A DNA stretch of 16,954 nucleotides from Pseudomonadota bacterium. GTDB lineage: Bacteria; Pseudomonadota; Gammaproteobacteria; Enterobacterales; Enterobacteriaceae. Below the pieces are notes generated by a model. That model did no database searches and had not been told where the DNA came from. It saw nothing but the letters and a program-made list of their open reading frames with translations. The translations under genes and the position numbers were made by a program. The stretch covers positions 1 to 16,954 of the forward strand of contig JAFACP010000437.1 of NCBI GenBank assembly GCA_023425455.1. Direction: 5' to 3'. Below are positions 1 through 11,140 of the stretch, one piece after another. How positions within the stretch are numbered: the stretch's first letter is position 1; each line of letters begins with the position of its first letter.

Positions 1-293
1 ACGCTCGCCTCATAGCGATTACGGATTTTAACGATCTGACGATTTTCGAAATCAACACCGCTGAGGTGTTCAATAAAGGTGGTCACAAAGTGCTGACGGG
101 TCTGTTCGCCGTCACTGACAATGTCTATCCCCGCCCGCAGCTGGTCATCCAGCGATAAACGCAGTGCGTCCTGTTTGCCGGCGAGAAGTTCGTCATCCTG
201 CAGTTTCCACGGAGACCAGAGCGTCTCGGGCTGCGCCAGCCAGGAGGGCTTTGGAAGACTGCCGGCTGTTGATGTAGGAAGCAACGTTTTCAT
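1..293 (-). CDS. mesD: Core-MetE type methionine synthase MesD, N-terminal part (cut by window edge)
   Basis: The frame opens at an ATG at 293 and runs off the left edge, so about 97 N-terminal residues are visible. They begin MKTLLPTSTAGSLPKPSWLA and include a DGEQTRQHF segment. Both are typical of the catalytic barrel of cobalamin-independent methionine synthase. The TAGSLPKP motif sits at the very N-terminus, so the long folate-binding N-terminal half of classical MetE is absent. That is the layout of short core-MetE enzymes, which make methionine from homocysteine without methyl-folate. The start lies 22 bp after the mesX stop with an AAGG upstream, so the two genes form one operon. The family is well supported. 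The MesD assignment rests mainly on the neighbouring DUF1852 gene, because the zinc-binding C-terminal part lies outside the window. Confidence 0.85.
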   Translation of the reverse strand, partial: MKTLLPTSTAGSLPKPSWLAQPETLWSPWKLQDDELLAGKQDALRLSLDDQLRAGIDIVSDGEQTRQHFVTTFIEHLSGVDFENRQIVKIRNRYEAS

Positions 294-315
294 AATGATG
301 GGCCTTATTAGTGAA

Positions 316-1299
316 TTACAGAGCGTAGTGAGCGGACCACTGATCAAGGATCGTCTTGTAGGGTTTGATAAAACGCTCTTCAGTAAATTTGCCTTGCTCA
401 ACCGCCAGCTGGCTGCGCTCTTCGCGGTCATAAACAATTTTGGTTAAGGAGTGATCCTGGTGATTGAGATCGGGCTGATAGCAGTGCCCTGCGGCTGAGT
501 TGGCGTTGTAAATTTCCGGGCGATAAATCTTCTGGAAGGTCTCCATCGTACTGATGGTGCTAATCAGCTCGAGATCGCTGTAATCACTCAGTAAATCCCC
601 CGTGAAGAAGAACGCCAGCGGCGCAACGCTATTCGCGGGCATAAAATAGCGAACCTGCAGCCCCATCTTTCCGAAGTAGGCGTCAGTTAACGACGATCCT
701 TCCTGCTGATATTCAATGCCCAGAACCGGGTGCGTGTTTCCCGTGCGCTGGTAGCGGTTTTTGCTGGACACGCTTAAGCAGATCACCGGTGATTTGTTGA
801 AGTTCTCTTTGTATTCACTGGAGTTGATAAAGTGCTTAAAGATAGTGCCGTGCAGGTCGCCAAACGCCGGGGGAATGCTGAACGTGGACTGATTTTTGTT
901 GTGCGCGGGCAGCACGACGCTGAAATCGTAATCACGCACCCAGGATGAGAAGTTATTGCCGGCAATCCCCGCGATCTGCTGGTTGGTTTTTTTATCGACG
1001 ATCGTCGTTTTCAGGATCTCGATGACCGGGAAGGTATCCTGGCGTCCATCGGCGGCGATATTCATCTCAACGGAGATAATGTCGAGGGTAACCGAGTAGC
1101 GATCGCCCCGGGGGTTGTCCCAGTGCGCCAGCGTATTGAAACGGTTATCAATCATCGCCAGGGTGTTACGCAGGTTCTGCTGGCGGCTCTCTCCGCGAGC
1201 TAAGTTAGCAAAGTTGGTTGTGATCCGCGTACTCTCCGAGGGGTTATAATTCTCGTCGAAACGGCTGCGTTTGATCGTATAGGTAAAATCTGTGCTCAT
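316..1299 (-). CDS. mesX: DUF1852 family protein, putative oxygenase MesX (methionine synthesis partner)
   Basis: A 327-residue protein beginning MSTDFTYTIKRSRFDENY and containing STRITTNFANLARGESR, recognisable as the DUF1852 family. No signal peptide or membrane segment is visible, so it is likely cytoplasmic. DUF1852 genes sit beside core-MetE genes. From work on folate-independent methionine synthases, MesX is known as a required partner of MesD, and the pair depends on oxygen; MesX is therefore called a putative oxygenase, but its chemistry is not known from sequence. An in-frame ATG at 1311 would add four residues. The ATG at 1299 was preferred because family members begin near this point and it has an AGG five bases upstream. 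The stop is followed after 22 bp by mesD, which supports an operon. Confidence 0.88.
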   Translation of the reverse strand: MSTDFTYTIKRSRFDENYNPSESTRITTNFANLARGESRQQNLRNTLAMIDNRFNTLAHWDNPRGDRYSVTLDIISVEMNIAADGRQDTFPVIEILKTTIVDKKTNQQIAGIAGNNFSSWVRDYDFSVVLPAHNKNQSTFSIPPAFGDLHGTIFKHFINSSEYKENFNKSPVICLSVSSKNRYQRTGNTHPVLGIEYQQEGSSLTDAYFGKMGLQVRYFMPANSVAPLAFFFTGDLLSDYSDLELISTISTMETFQKIYRPEIYNANSAAGHCYQPDLNHQDHSLTKIVYDREERSQLAVEQGKFTEERFIKPYKTILDQWSAHYAL

Positions 1300-1311
1300 C
1301 TGGCCTGGCAT

Positions 1312-1678
1312 CCTGGGTTCTGATATGAAAAGGGTGTTTATTTATTGTTTATCCAGTGTTTCTGGTTATGGACGTATGACCGTTTTCATGTTGTCAAAAA
1401 GTTAATGATGCATCTTTTATGCCTGAGCCCCGCTGCGAGGGGAAGTGACTTAATTTCAATACAACATGAGTCATCCTCATGATTCAGGCTGACGGCACGG
1501 GAGAGGCTTCCCGGCGTCAATGCCGCCCGCGACCAGGGGCCAGGCTGAAAGGGGCGTGAGAGCGCTTTCGCTCAGGACTCTGGCGGCCAGTCGGAGTGCG
1601 TAAACAGGGGAGAACGCCGCCACAGCGAACGGCATCGGGGGCTATCGCCGGTGTGCGGGGGTGACGGTCGATAAAACC
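1312..1678. other. Gene-free stretch between mesX and budR
   Basis: About 367 bp between two minus-strand genes holds no plausible coding frame. It contains the upstream region of mesX and the 3' flank of budR. Short inverted repeats are visible: CATGAG/CTCATG with a 5-nt loop at 1465–1481, GAGCG/CGCTC around CTTT at 1560–1573, and CCCC/GGGG around 1428–1442. None is followed by a clear T-run on the minus strand, so no budR terminator is called. No mobile-element ends were seen. Confidence 0.6.
1392..1397 (-). promoter_or_regulatory. Possible -35 box of the mesX–mesD operon
   Basis: A perfect TTGACA reads on the minus strand about 93 bp upstream of the mesX ATG. No convincing -10 hexamer lies 16–18 bp downstream; the nearest AT-rich candidates (CATACG, CATAAC) have poor spacing. 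This is a candidate only. Confidence 0.3.
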
Positions 1679-2572
1679 TCATCCGACAGACTGGCCTTCA
1701 CTCAACATCGATAAAAACCGTTTTACCGTCCGCGAGCGCTCAAAGCGCCGCCAGCACAGCGCGATATCGCTAAACAGGGTGGGAGAGGTCAGGGTGTGGT
1801 AGGTGACATCCGGAGGCGAAATGGCGGCCATCGACTGTGGCACCAGCGCAAACCCACCGCCGGCCGCCACCATGCTCAGGGATGACGACAGCTGGGAAGA
1901 CTGCAGCGAATGCTGCAGATCGATACCGGCCCGCTCGCAGCAGCCGTACACGCGATCGTACAGCCCCGGCGCGACCTCCTGAGGAAACAACACCAGCGGC
2001 GTATCGCGCAGTTGCGCTAACGCCAGCGCGCCACACTCCGCCAGCGGATGGGCGCGATGCAGCGCCACCACCATCGGCTCGCGGTCGAGGATCTTCAGCT
2101 CAAACGCGTTGCTGCTCTCGCACGGCAGACGCACAAAGGCAATATCCAGCTCCCCCTCCGCCAGTCTCGCCGTCAGAGAGGACATATTGGCCTCCACCTG
2201 GTGAACCCGCACCGCCGGGTTCTGCACCTGATAGCGGTGGATAAGGGCAAAAATGTGCGGATGAAAAGCATCTGAGCTGGTGATACCAATCGACAGATTG
2301 CCGTTCAGTCCCCGGGCGATACCGCGGGCCTTTTCCAGCGCGGCGTCGCTCATCGCCAGAATCTTGCAGGCATCCTCGTAAAAGGCTTCTCCCGCCTCGG
2401 TCAGCTCCACTCCCCGCGTCAGGCGCTTTAACAGCGGCGTGCCCACTTCCTCTTCGAGCCGTTTGATCTGCTGACTCAGGGGAGGTTGCGAAATGCCCAG
2501 CGCCTTAGCCGCTTTGGTGAAGTGTCGCTCGCGTGCCACAGCGACAAAATACCGCAGATAACGAAGTTCCAT
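1679..2572 (-). CDS. budR: LysR-family activator of the acetoin/butanediol operon, BudR (AlsR-like)
   Basis: A 297-residue LysR-type regulator. The N-terminal winged helix-turn-helix occupies roughly residues 18–50 (FTKAAKALGISQPPLSQQIK) and is followed by the usual linker and effector-binding region. Length and sequence match BudR, which activates budABC in response to acetate and low pH in enterobacteria. It is divergent from budA across a roughly 100-bp gap, the classic arrangement for a LysR regulator and its target. The start was placed at the ATG at 2572 (MELRYLRYF), the normal family start. The upstream in-frame TTG at 2578 would add only two residues and has no better ribosome site. 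Confidence 0.93.
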   Translation of the reverse strand: MELRYLRYFVAVARERHFTKAAKALGISQPPLSQQIKRLEEEVGTPLLKRLTRGVELTEAGEAFYEDACKILAMSDAALEKARGIARGLNGNLSIGITSSDAFHPHIFALIHRYQVQNPAVRVHQVEANMSSLTARLAEGELDIAFVRLPCESSNAFELKILDREPMVVALHRAHPLAECGALALAQLRDTPLVLFPQEVAPGLYDRVYGCCERAGIDLQHSLQSSQLSSSLSMVAAGGGFALVPQSMAAISPPDVTYHTLTSPTLFSDIALCWRRFERSRTVKRFLSMLSEGQSVG

Positions 2573-2674
2573 ATCCAAAACGTCTCAAACCAGCATGGTT
2601 TCTATATTGGAACTCTGTGCTGAATCGGGTCAACATTTATTTAACCTTTCTAAAAAAAGTTGAAGAGGACGAGC
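2573..2674. promoter_or_regulatory. budR–budABC divergent control region
   Basis: This short AT-rich gap must carry both promoters and the BudR site. A perfect inverted repeat AAACC-AGCAT-GGTTT lies at 2587–2601, immediately followed by a TATATT at 2603–2608. A TTGACC reads on the minus strand at 2628–2633 and could serve as a budR -35, but its -10 is weak. The palindrome is a candidate BudR half-site pair by position. It does not match a strict T-N11-A box. Confidence 0.45.
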
Positions 2675-3457
2675 ATGATGATGCATTCATCTGCGTGCGA
2701 CTGTCAGGCAAGTTTGTGCGAAACCCTGCGCGGGTTCTCCGCCCAACACCCGGACAGCGTCATCTATCAGACATCGCTAATGAGCGCCCTGTTAAGCGGC
2801 GTGTATGAAGGGGAGACCACCATCGCCAGTCTGCTATCGCACGGCGATTTTGGTCTCGGGACCTTTAACGAACTGGACGGGGAAATGATCGCCTTCAGCA
2901 GCCAGGTGTACCAGCTGCGCGCCGACGGTAGCGCTCGCGCCGCCAGGCCGGATCAAAAAACGCCGTTTGCGGTGATGACCTGGTTCCAGCCGCAGTATCG
3001 CCAGACCTTTACGACAGCGGTCAGCCGTCAGCACATCCACGATGCGATCGACCGGCAAATCCCCTCCGATAACCTGTTCTGCGCCCTGCGCATCGACGGT
3101 AATTTCCGCCACGCGCACACCCGAACCGTTCCGCGCCAGACACCGCCTTACCGGGCGATGACCGACGTGCTGGACGATCAGCCGGTGTTCCGCTTTAACC
3201 AGCGTCAGGGGGTGCTGGTGGGGTTTCGCACGCCACAGCATATGCAAGGGATTAACGTTGCCGGCTATCACGAGCACTTTATTACCGACGACCGCCAGGG
3301 GGGCGGCCATCTGCTTGATTATCAACTGGAAAACGGGGTGCTCACCTTCGGTGAAATCCACAAGCTACTGATTGACCTGCCCGCCGACAGCGCGTTTTTG
3401 CAGGCCAATCTCCACCCCGGCGACCTTGATGCGGCGATCCGCTCGGTAGAAAACTAA
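2675..3457 (+). CDS. budA: Alpha-acetolactate decarboxylase BudA
   Basis: A 260-residue cytoplasmic enzyme that decarboxylates (S)-2-acetolactate to (R)-acetoin, the second step of butanediol fermentation. The metal-binding histidines of the family are visible as H199-E-H201 and H212 ([19 protein letters not shown]). The conserved [15 protein letters not shown] segment is also present. Length and sequence fit the Klebsiella/Enterobacter enzyme along its whole length. Three consecutive ATG codons lie at 2675, 2678 and 2681. AGAGGA at 2664–2669 serves the first two about equally well, and homologous proteins align best with 2678. The upstream TTG at 2660 lies within or before the ribosome site and is rejected. 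budB follows after 13 bp. Confidence 0.96.
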   Translation: MMMHSSACDCQASLCETLRGFSAQHPDSVIYQTSLMSALLSGVYEGETTIASLLSHGDFGLGTFNELDGEMIAFSSQVYQLRADGSARAARPDQKTPFAVMTWFQPQYRQTFTTAVSRQHIHDAIDRQIPSDNLFCALRIDGNFRHAHTRTVPRQTPPYRAMTDVLDDQPVFRFNQRQGVLVGFRTPQHMQGINVAGYHEHFITDDRQGGGHLLDYQLENGVLTFGEIHKLLIDLPADSAFLQANLHPGDLDAAIRSVEN

Positions 3458-3470
3458 CAGGAGAAACACC

Positions 3471-5941
<2,471 letters not shown>

Positions 5942-5966
5942 ATAAAAAATGCGCTGACATGCGTTT

Positions 5967-5994
5967 CCCCTGCCGTAAGGCAGGGGTTTTTTTT
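5967..5994 (+). terminator. Intrinsic terminator of budABC
   Basis: A perfect 8-bp stem CCCCTGCC/GGCAGGGG with a GTAA tetraloop is followed directly by eight T residues, 25 bp after the budC stop. Confidence 0.95.
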
Positions 5995-6069
5995 GTCTGC
6001 GCGGAGGTTGTGCATTACACTGCGCGCTGCAAAAATTGAGTTAATGATCGACAGACAGGCGGTACAGCG

Positions 6070-6543
6070 ATGAACGGTACAATCACCACGTGGTTTAAAG
6101 ACAAAGGCTTTGGATTTATCAAAGATGAAAACGGTGACAACCGCTATTTTCATGTGATTAAGGTTGCCAACCCTGATCTGATCAAAAAAGATGCGGCGGT
6201 GACCTTCGAGCCAACCACCAACACCAAAGGCCTTTCTGCCTACGCGGTGAAGGTGATCCCCGAGAGCAAGCACCTCTATATCGCCGGCGAGCGGGTGAAA
6301 CTGACCTCGATCAAATCGTTTGTGGTATTCAGCGAAGAAGAGCCCGTCGATACCGGGATCGATAAAGCGAACGCGGTGCTGTCGGTGGGGCTGCTGATGA
6401 ACAACATCAAGCCGAAGGTCGACAAAAAATCCGGGGAGATGCGCACGGTGAAAAAACTGGCGATCACTACCTTCCAGAACACCACGCTTATCTTCACCGA
6501 AGATGAGATCGACATCGACGCCACGGTGAAACTGCTGAAATAA
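6070..6543 (+). CDS. Cold-shock-domain protein with additional C-terminal domain
   Basis: A 157-residue protein. Residues 1–63 form a cold-shock (OB-fold) domain: MNGTITTWF, the RNP1-like KGFGFI at 12–17, and a diverged RNP2 at 25–29 (RYFHV in place of the usual VFVHF). It probably binds single-stranded nucleic acid. The remaining ~90 residues are not part of a CspA-type protein, which is about 70 residues long, and I do not recognise them. They are rich in alternating hydrophobic and charged residues, suggesting a second small beta-rich domain. There is no signal peptide. The gene has its own upstream gap of about 75 bp after the bud terminator and is followed by a strong hairpin, so it is probably monocistronic. 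The RNA-binding role is inferred from the domain only. Confidence 0.82.
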   Translation: MNGTITTWFKDKGFGFIKDENGDNRYFHVIKVANPDLIKKDAAVTFEPTTNTKGLSAYAVKVIPESKHLYIAGERVKLTSIKSFVVFSEEEPVDTGIDKANAVLSVGLLMNNIKPKVDKKSGEMRTVKKLAITTFQNTTLIFTEDEIDIDATVKLLK

Positions 6544-6547
6544 CCCT

Positions 6548-6591
6548 GCGCCGGGTGGCGGTCCCGCCTGACCCGGCGCTTCCCCTTCTTC
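6548..6591 (+). terminator. Hairpin after the cold-shock-domain gene, probable terminator
   Basis: A perfect 9-bp stem GCGCCGGGT/ACCCGGCGC (6548–6556 and 6571–6579) encloses an inner GGCGG/CCGCC pair. It begins a few bases after the stop codon. The tail is pyrimidine-rich (TTCCCCTTCTT) and not a pure T-run, so efficiency is uncertain. Confidence 0.6.
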
Positions 6592-6661
6592 CTGCGCCGC
6601 GCTTTTCCTCCAGCTGTTTGCCTGCTATAACAAAACCCTTAACTTTCAGGGAGTCATCACC

Positions 6662-7357
6662 GTGCCGGACATTAATCAATATGGTCAAATCGTTAACGAT
6701 CCCGTTCCCGACTGGAGAGGGGCGCAGATCCTTACCCGAACGCCGCTGATCGGCCGCTATTGCCGGCTGGAGCCGCTGGATACCGCCCGCCACAGTCCCG
6801 ATCTGTACGACGCCTTTGCGTTGGGTGATGAAAGCGACTGGACCTGGCTTGCCAGCACGCAGCCGACAACCCCTGACGCCGCCGCGCAGTGGGTGGAGGG
6901 GAAAGTGATGGATGACTCGCTGGTGCCGTATGCCGTTATCGACGCAGGCAGCGACCACGCGGTCGGTGTGGTGAGCTATATGGCGATTGAGCGGCTGATG
7001 GGGTCGGTAGAAATCGGCCACGTCACCTGGTCGCGCAAGATGAAAAACACCGTGTCCGGCACCGAGGCGGTCTGGCTGCTGCTGGCGAATGCCTTCGATC
7101 ACGGCTACCGTCGGCTGGAGTGGAAGTGCGACTCAATGAACGTGGCCTCTCGTCAGGCGGCGGAGCGGCTGGGGTTTGTCTGGGAAGGGCGGCTGCGCCA
7201 GAAGCTGGTGCGTAAAGGACGCAATCGCGACAGCGATATGCTCTCCATCATCGACAGCGAATGGCCACAGCGCGACGCGGAGCTGCAGGCCTGGCTGGCG
7301 CCCGAAAATTTTGACCCACAGGGGCGACAGCGACATCGGCTCGACGCATTTCGTTAA
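6662..7357 (+). CDS. GNAT-family N-acetyltransferase (RimJ/RimL-like)
   Basis: A 231-residue protein with the layout of the RimJ/RimL-like branch of the GNAT superfamily. It has a GRYCRLEPLD strand near 31–40, the core beta4-alpha3 region around 115–150 (GSVEIGHVTWSRKM…GTEAVWLLLANAF), and the typical NVASRQAAERLGFVWEGRLRQ end at 160–180. It presumably transfers acetyl from acetyl-CoA to an amine, but the substrate cannot be read from sequence. The start is GTG at 6662 with AGGGAG 8 bp upstream. A TATAAC at 6626–6631 could be its -10. It is convergent with betA across a short gap holding a strong palindrome. Confidence 0.88.
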   Translation: MPDINQYGQIVNDPVPDWRGAQILTRTPLIGRYCRLEPLDTARHSPDLYDAFALGDESDWTWLASTQPTTPDAAAQWVEGKVMDDSLVPYAVIDAGSDHAVGVVSYMAIERLMGSVEIGHVTWSRKMKNTVSGTEAVWLLLANAFDHGYRRLEWKCDSMNVASRQAAERLGFVWEGRLRQKLVRKGRNRDSDMLSIIDSEWPQRDAELQAWLAPENFDPQGRQRHRLDAFR

Positions 7358-7382
7358 CCCCTCGCCCCGGCGGGGCGAGGGG
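7358..7382. repeat. GC-rich perfect palindrome between convergent genes (interspersed repeat / bidirectional terminator)
   Basis: An 11-bp perfect stem CCCCTCGCCCC/GGGGCGAGGGG with a GGC loop starts at the base after the GNAT stop and ends 6 bp before the betA stop. It belongs to the CCCTC…GAGGG type of short palindromes scattered between enterobacterial genes; a relative lies at 15829–15850. It can fold in transcripts from either strand, though neither side has a T-run. Confidence 0.7.
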
Positions 7383-7388
7383 GAAGGC

Positions 7389-9053
7389 TTACGCGCGAAC
7401 CGGTGCGCCGTTCGCGACATAATAGGCCGCTGTACTCTTCGCCAGCGGCGCGCGCCCGCGAATGGCATCGGCCACTTTCTCACCAATCATAATGGTGGTG
7501 GCATTCAGGTTGCCGGTGATGATCTGCGGCATGATGGAGGCATCCACCACGCGCAGCCCTTCCACGCCGTGAACGCGGCACTCGCCATCAACGACCGCCA
7601 TCTCGTCATAGCCCATCTTGCAAGTGCCACATGGGTGGAAGGCGGTTTCGGCGTGGGTGCGAACGAACTCGTCCAGCTGCTCATCGGTCTGGCACTCGAC
7701 GCCGGGGCTGATTTCGCGACCGCGGTATTTGTCCAGCGCGGGCTGCTGCATGATCTCGCGGGTGATGCGGATCGCGTCGCGGAACTCCTGCCAGTCCTGT
7801 TCGTGGGACATATAATTGAACAGGATAGCCGGGTGCTGGTGCGGATCGCGGGAGGTGATACGCACATGCCCGCGGCTCGGCGAGCGCATGGAGCCGACGT
7901 GACACTGGAAACCGTGCTCGCTGACCGCGTTCGAACCGTTATAGTTAATCGCCACCGGCAGGAAGTGGTACTGAATATTTGGCCACGCGAACGCCTCGCT
8001 GCTGCGGATAAACCCGCCCGCCTCGAAGTGGTTGCTCGCGCCGACGCCGGTGCCGCCAAACAGCCACTCCGCGCCGATTTTCGGCTGGTTCCACCACTGC
8101 AGGGCAGGGTAGAGGGAGACCGGCTCTTTACACGCGTACTGCAGGTACATCTCCAGGTGATCCTGCAGATTTTCGCCCACGCCGGGTAAGTCGTGCACCA
8201 GCGGGACAGCAAACCGGGCCAGCAACGCTTTGTTGCCCACGCCCGAGCGCTGCAGGATCTGCGGAGAGGCGATTGCCCCCGCGCACAGCAGCACCTCTTT
8301 GTTCGCCGTCGCTTTCGATGGAATGGTGCTTTCCCCTTCCAGCCACTCGACGCCCACCGCCCGTTTGCCGTCAAAAATAATGTGATCGGTCATGGCATGG
8401 GTGCGGATGGTCAGGTTCGGGCGCGATTTCGCCCGATCGAGATAGCCCCGTGCGGTGCTGGCGCGGCGGCCCTGCGGCGTCACCGTTCTGTCCATCGGAC
8501 CAAAGCCTTCCTGCTGATAGCCGTTGAGATCGTCGGTGCGCGGATAACCGGCCTGCACGCCAGCCTCCACCATCGCTTCAAACAGCGGATTGACGCCCGG
8601 TTTTGAGGTAGTGACGCTGACCGGACCGTCGCCACCGTGATAGTCATTCGGCCCCACGTCGCGGCTCTCCGCCTTGCGGTAGTATGGCAGACAGTCGAGA
8701 TAGCTCCAGTGCTCCAGACCCGGCTCTTTCGCCCAGTTATCGAGATCCAGTGCGTTGCCGCGGATGTAGCACATGCCGTTGATCAGCGATGAGCCGCCGA
8801 GTCCTTTCCCGCGTCCACACTCCATGCGACGGTTGTTCATATGCGGCTCTGGCTCGGTTTCATACGCCCAGTTGTAACGCTTGCCCTGCAGCGGAAACGC
8901 CAGCGCAGCAGGCATCTGGGTGCGGAAGTCAAAACGGTAATCCGGGCCGCCTGCCTCCAGCAGCAGTACGCTGGTCTGCGGATCTTCCGTCAGGCGCGTC
9001 GCCAGTACGTTGCCGGCCGAACCGGCACCAATAATGATGTAGTCAAATTGCAA
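7389..9053 (-). CDS. betA: Choline dehydrogenase BetA
   Basis: A 554-residue FAD enzyme of the GMC oxidoreductase family that oxidises choline to betaine aldehyde, membrane-associated in E. coli. The FAD-binding GAGSAG sits at residues 9–14. The GMC signatures follow as [15 protein letters not shown] and [14 protein letters not shown]. The C-terminal active-site region [10 protein letters not shown] is intact. Similarity to E. coli BetA is near full length. The start is the TTG at 9053, read as [11 protein letters not shown], as in E. coli, with GGGAGG five bases upstream. The longer ATG frame from 9098 would overlap betB and is rejected. It is the last gene of betIBA, 13 bp after betB. Confidence 0.96.
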   Translation of the reverse strand: MQFDYIIIGAGSAGNVLATRLTEDPQTSVLLLEAGGPDYRFDFRTQMPAALAFPLQGKRYNWAYETEPEPHMNNRRMECGRGKGLGGSSLINGMCYIRGNALDLDNWAKEPGLEHWSYLDCLPYYRKAESRDVGPNDYHGGDGPVSVTTSKPGVNPLFEAMVEAGVQAGYPRTDDLNGYQQEGFGPMDRTVTPQGRRASTARGYLDRAKSRPNLTIRTHAMTDHIIFDGKRAVGVEWLEGESTIPSKATANKEVLLCAGAIASPQILQRSGVGNKALLARFAVPLVHDLPGVGENLQDHLEMYLQYACKEPVSLYPALQWWNQPKIGAEWLFGGTGVGASNHFEAGGFIRSSEAFAWPNIQYHFLPVAINYNGSNAVSEHGFQCHVGSMRSPSRGHVRITSRDPHQHPAILFNYMSHEQDWQEFRDAIRITREIMQQPALDKYRGREISPGVECQTDEQLDEFVRTHAETAFHPCGTCKMGYDEMAVVDGECRVHGVEGLRVVDASIMPQIITGNLNATTIMIGEKVADAIRGRAPLAKSTAAYYVANGAPVRA

Positions 9054-9066
9054 AAAAACCTCCCGG

Positions 9067-10539
9067 TCAGAATATGGACTGGAATTTACCCATCTCAACC
9101 TGGATGGACTTCACCTGGGTATAGCTCTGCAGCGTCATCACGCCGTTTTCGCGGCCAATGCCGGAGTGTTTGTAGCCGCCAACCGGCATCTCCGCCGGGG
9201 ATTCGCCCCAGGTGTTGATCCAGCAGATCCCCGCTTCGAGCTGGTGGATAGCGCGGTGCGCGCGGTTCAGATCGGCGGTAACGATCCCCGCCGCCAGACC
9301 GTAGTCGGTGTCATTGGCGCGGCGGATCGCCTCTTCCTCGGTTTCATAGGTGAGGATGGACATCACCGGGCCGAAGATCTCTTCGCGCACGATGGTCATC
9401 TCGTCCCGGCAGTTGGTGAACACCGTCGGGGCAACCCAGGCGCCGCGATCGAAGCCGTCGCCGGTCAGCACCTCACCGCCGCACAGCAGGCGAGCGCCTT
9501 CTTCTTTGCCTTTGGCGATATAGCGCAGCACGTTGTCGCGGTGCGGGAAGCTCACCAGCGGGCCGAAGTTGGTGCGTTCATCGAACAGATCGCCCGCGCG
9601 AATGCGGCTGACGCGCTCAACGATCTTCTGCTCAAATTCAGCTTTGAAGGCTGCCGGCACCAGCACGCGGGTGCCGTTGGTGCACACCTGACCGGAGCTG
9701 AAGAAGTTGGCCATCATCGCGATGTCGGCGGCGAGATCGAGATCGGCATCGTCGAAAATCACCAGCGGAGATTTTCCCCCGAGCTCCATCGTCACCTCTT
9801 TCAGGGACGAGGCTGCTGAATTGGCCATCACTTTTTTGCCGCTGGCGACGCCGCCGGTGAAGGAGACTTTGGCGATCTCAGGATGTTCGGTCAGGTACTG
9901 GCCGGTTTCCGCGCCGAGGCCCGGCAGCACGTTAAACACGCCGTCCGGCAGGCCTGCCTCGCTGTAGATCTCCGCCAGCTTCAGGGCGGTGAGCGGGGTC
10001 ACTTCGCTCGGTTTGAATATCATCGCGTTGCCTGCCGCCAGCGCCGGAGCCGATTTCCACAGCGCTATCTGGACAGGGTAGTTCCACGCGCCAATACCGG
10101 CCACCACCCCCAGCGGCTCGCGACGGGTATAGACGAATGAGGTGTCGCGCAGCGGGATCTGGCTGCCTTCCAGCGCCGGGATCAGCCCGGCGTAGTACTC
10201 CAGCACGTCCGCGCCGGTGACGATATCAACGCTGCGGGTTTCCGAAAACGCTTTGCCGGTGTCGAGGGTCTCCAGGGTTGCCAGTTCGTCGTTGCGCGCG
10301 CGCAGGATGTCGACGGCGCGGCGCAGGATGCGCGAGCGTTCCATGGCGGTCATCGCCGCCCAGATTTTTTGCCCGCGTTTTGCGCTCTGTACGGCGCGAT
10401 CGACGTCATCACGCCCGGCGGCCTGTACCGTCGCCAGGGTTTCACCGTTGGCCGGATTGATGGTCTCGAAGGTGCGACCGCTGGTGGCTGATGTATAACC
10501 ACCATCAATATAAAGCTGCTGTTCTGCCATTCGGGACAT
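9067..10539 (-). CDS. betB: Betaine aldehyde dehydrogenase BetB
   Basis: A 490-residue NAD(P)-dependent aldehyde dehydrogenase, exactly the length of E. coli BetB. It converts betaine aldehyde to the osmoprotectant glycine betaine in the cytoplasm. Catalytic residues are visible: the general-base Glu in ELGGKSP (about E252) and the nucleophilic Cys in [12 protein letters not shown] (about C286). The cofactor-binding FKPSEVTP and SFTGG segments are also present. GAGGAG lies 5 bp before the ATG (MSRMAEQQ). It sits between betI and betA with 13-bp gaps on each side, one tight operon. Confidence 0.97.
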   Translation of the reverse strand: MSRMAEQQLYIDGGYTSATSGRTFETINPANGETLATVQAAGRDDVDRAVQSAKRGQKIWAAMTAMERSRILRRAVDILRARNDELATLETLDTGKAFSETRSVDIVTGADVLEYYAGLIPALEGSQIPLRDTSFVYTRREPLGVVAGIGAWNYPVQIALWKSAPALAAGNAMIFKPSEVTPLTALKLAEIYSEAGLPDGVFNVLPGLGAETGQYLTEHPEIAKVSFTGGVASGKKVMANSAASSLKEVTMELGGKSPLVIFDDADLDLAADIAMMANFFSSGQVCTNGTRVLVPAAFKAEFEQKIVERVSRIRAGDLFDERTNFGPLVSFPHRDNVLRYIAKGKEEGARLLCGGEVLTGDGFDRGAWVAPTVFTNCRDEMTIVREEIFGPVMSILTYETEEEAIRRANDTDYGLAAGIVTADLNRAHRAIHQLEAGICWINTWGESPAEMPVGGYKHSGIGRENGVMTLQSYTQVKSIQVEMGKFQSIF

Positions 10540-10552
10540 GGGTTCTCCTCGG

Positions 10553-11140
10553 TTAATCGGTCTGTAAATGCTGGCGGATAAACTGGCTGGTCAGGCTGCG
10601 GGCGCGGGTAATATCCAGCGGTTTACCGCTCAGCGCCGCGCGCAGCCATAGCCCATCTATCAGGGCGGCGAGCCCGTAGCCCGCCTCCTGCGCCAGCCCA
10701 CGCGGCAGTTCGCGGCGGAACTCGTTCACCAGGTTCGACAGTAAGCGGCGGCTGCTCACCTGCTGCAGGCGGTAGAGCATGGGCTGATGCATACTGCTCG
10801 CCCAGAAGGCCAGCCAGGCTTTCATTGCCGCGCTGCTGACCTGGGTTTCATCAAAGTTGCCGCTGACAATCGCCTGCAGACGCTGTTCCGCGCTGCCCTG
10901 CGGCAGGGCGCGTAAGCGGTTGAGCACCGCGTCGCGAAGCTGGCCGGTGATGTCGCGCATGGTCGCTTCCAGCAGACCATTTTTATCGCTGAAATAGTGG
11001 CTGATGATCCCGGTGGAAACCCCCGCCCGACGGGCGATCTGCGCGACGGTTGCGTCATGCATTCCCACTTCATTTATTGCGTCCAGCGTGGCGTCGATAA
11101 GTTGCCTGCGCCGGATTGGCTGCATCCCCAGTTTGGGCAT
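10553..11140 (-). CDS. betI: TetR-family choline-responsive repressor BetI
   Basis: A 195-residue TetR regulator matching E. coli BetI along its whole length. The N-terminal helix-turn-helix includes [22 protein letters not shown]. The remainder is the helical ligand-binding and dimerisation domain. It represses betIBA and betT in the absence of choline. The start was placed at the ATG at 11140 ([13 protein letters not shown]), the family start, with GGAG 8–9 bp upstream; an ATG at 11158 would add six unmatched residues. It is the first gene of betIBA and diverges from betT. Confidence 0.95.
   Translation of the reverse strand: MPKLGMQPIRRRQLIDATLDAINEVGMHDATVAQIARRAGVSTGIISHYFSDKNGLLEATMRDITGQLRDAVLNRLRALPQGSAEQRLQAIVSGNFDETQVSSAAMKAWLAFWASSMHQPMLYRLQQVSSRRLLSNLVNEFRRELPRGLAQEAGYGLAALIDGLWLRAALSGKPLDITRARSLTSQFIRQHLQTD

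Noticed and set aside
121..447. Plus-strand open frame of 108 codons at the left end
   Set aside because: It lies antisense across the mesD start and mesX end, both of which have strong family matches; its own protein is low-complexity and unlike any family.
1837..2244. Plus-strand open frame rich in Pro, Arg and Ala inside budR
   Set aside because: An antisense shadow of a well-supported LysR gene in GC-rich DNA, with no ribosome site.
2834..3361. Minus-strand 175-codon frame inside budA
   Set aside because: Fully antisense to budA, with no recognisable domain; the same holds for minus-strand frames at 4107–4586 and 5096–5599 over budB/budC.
7176..8189. Plus-strand 337-codon frame running from the GNAT gene into betA
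   Set aside because: It crosses a palindromic intergenic gap and is antisense to betA; the translation has no family character.
9166..9819. Plus-strand 217-codon frame over betB
   Set aside because: Antisense to a complete betB; a common artefact of GC-rich codon bias.
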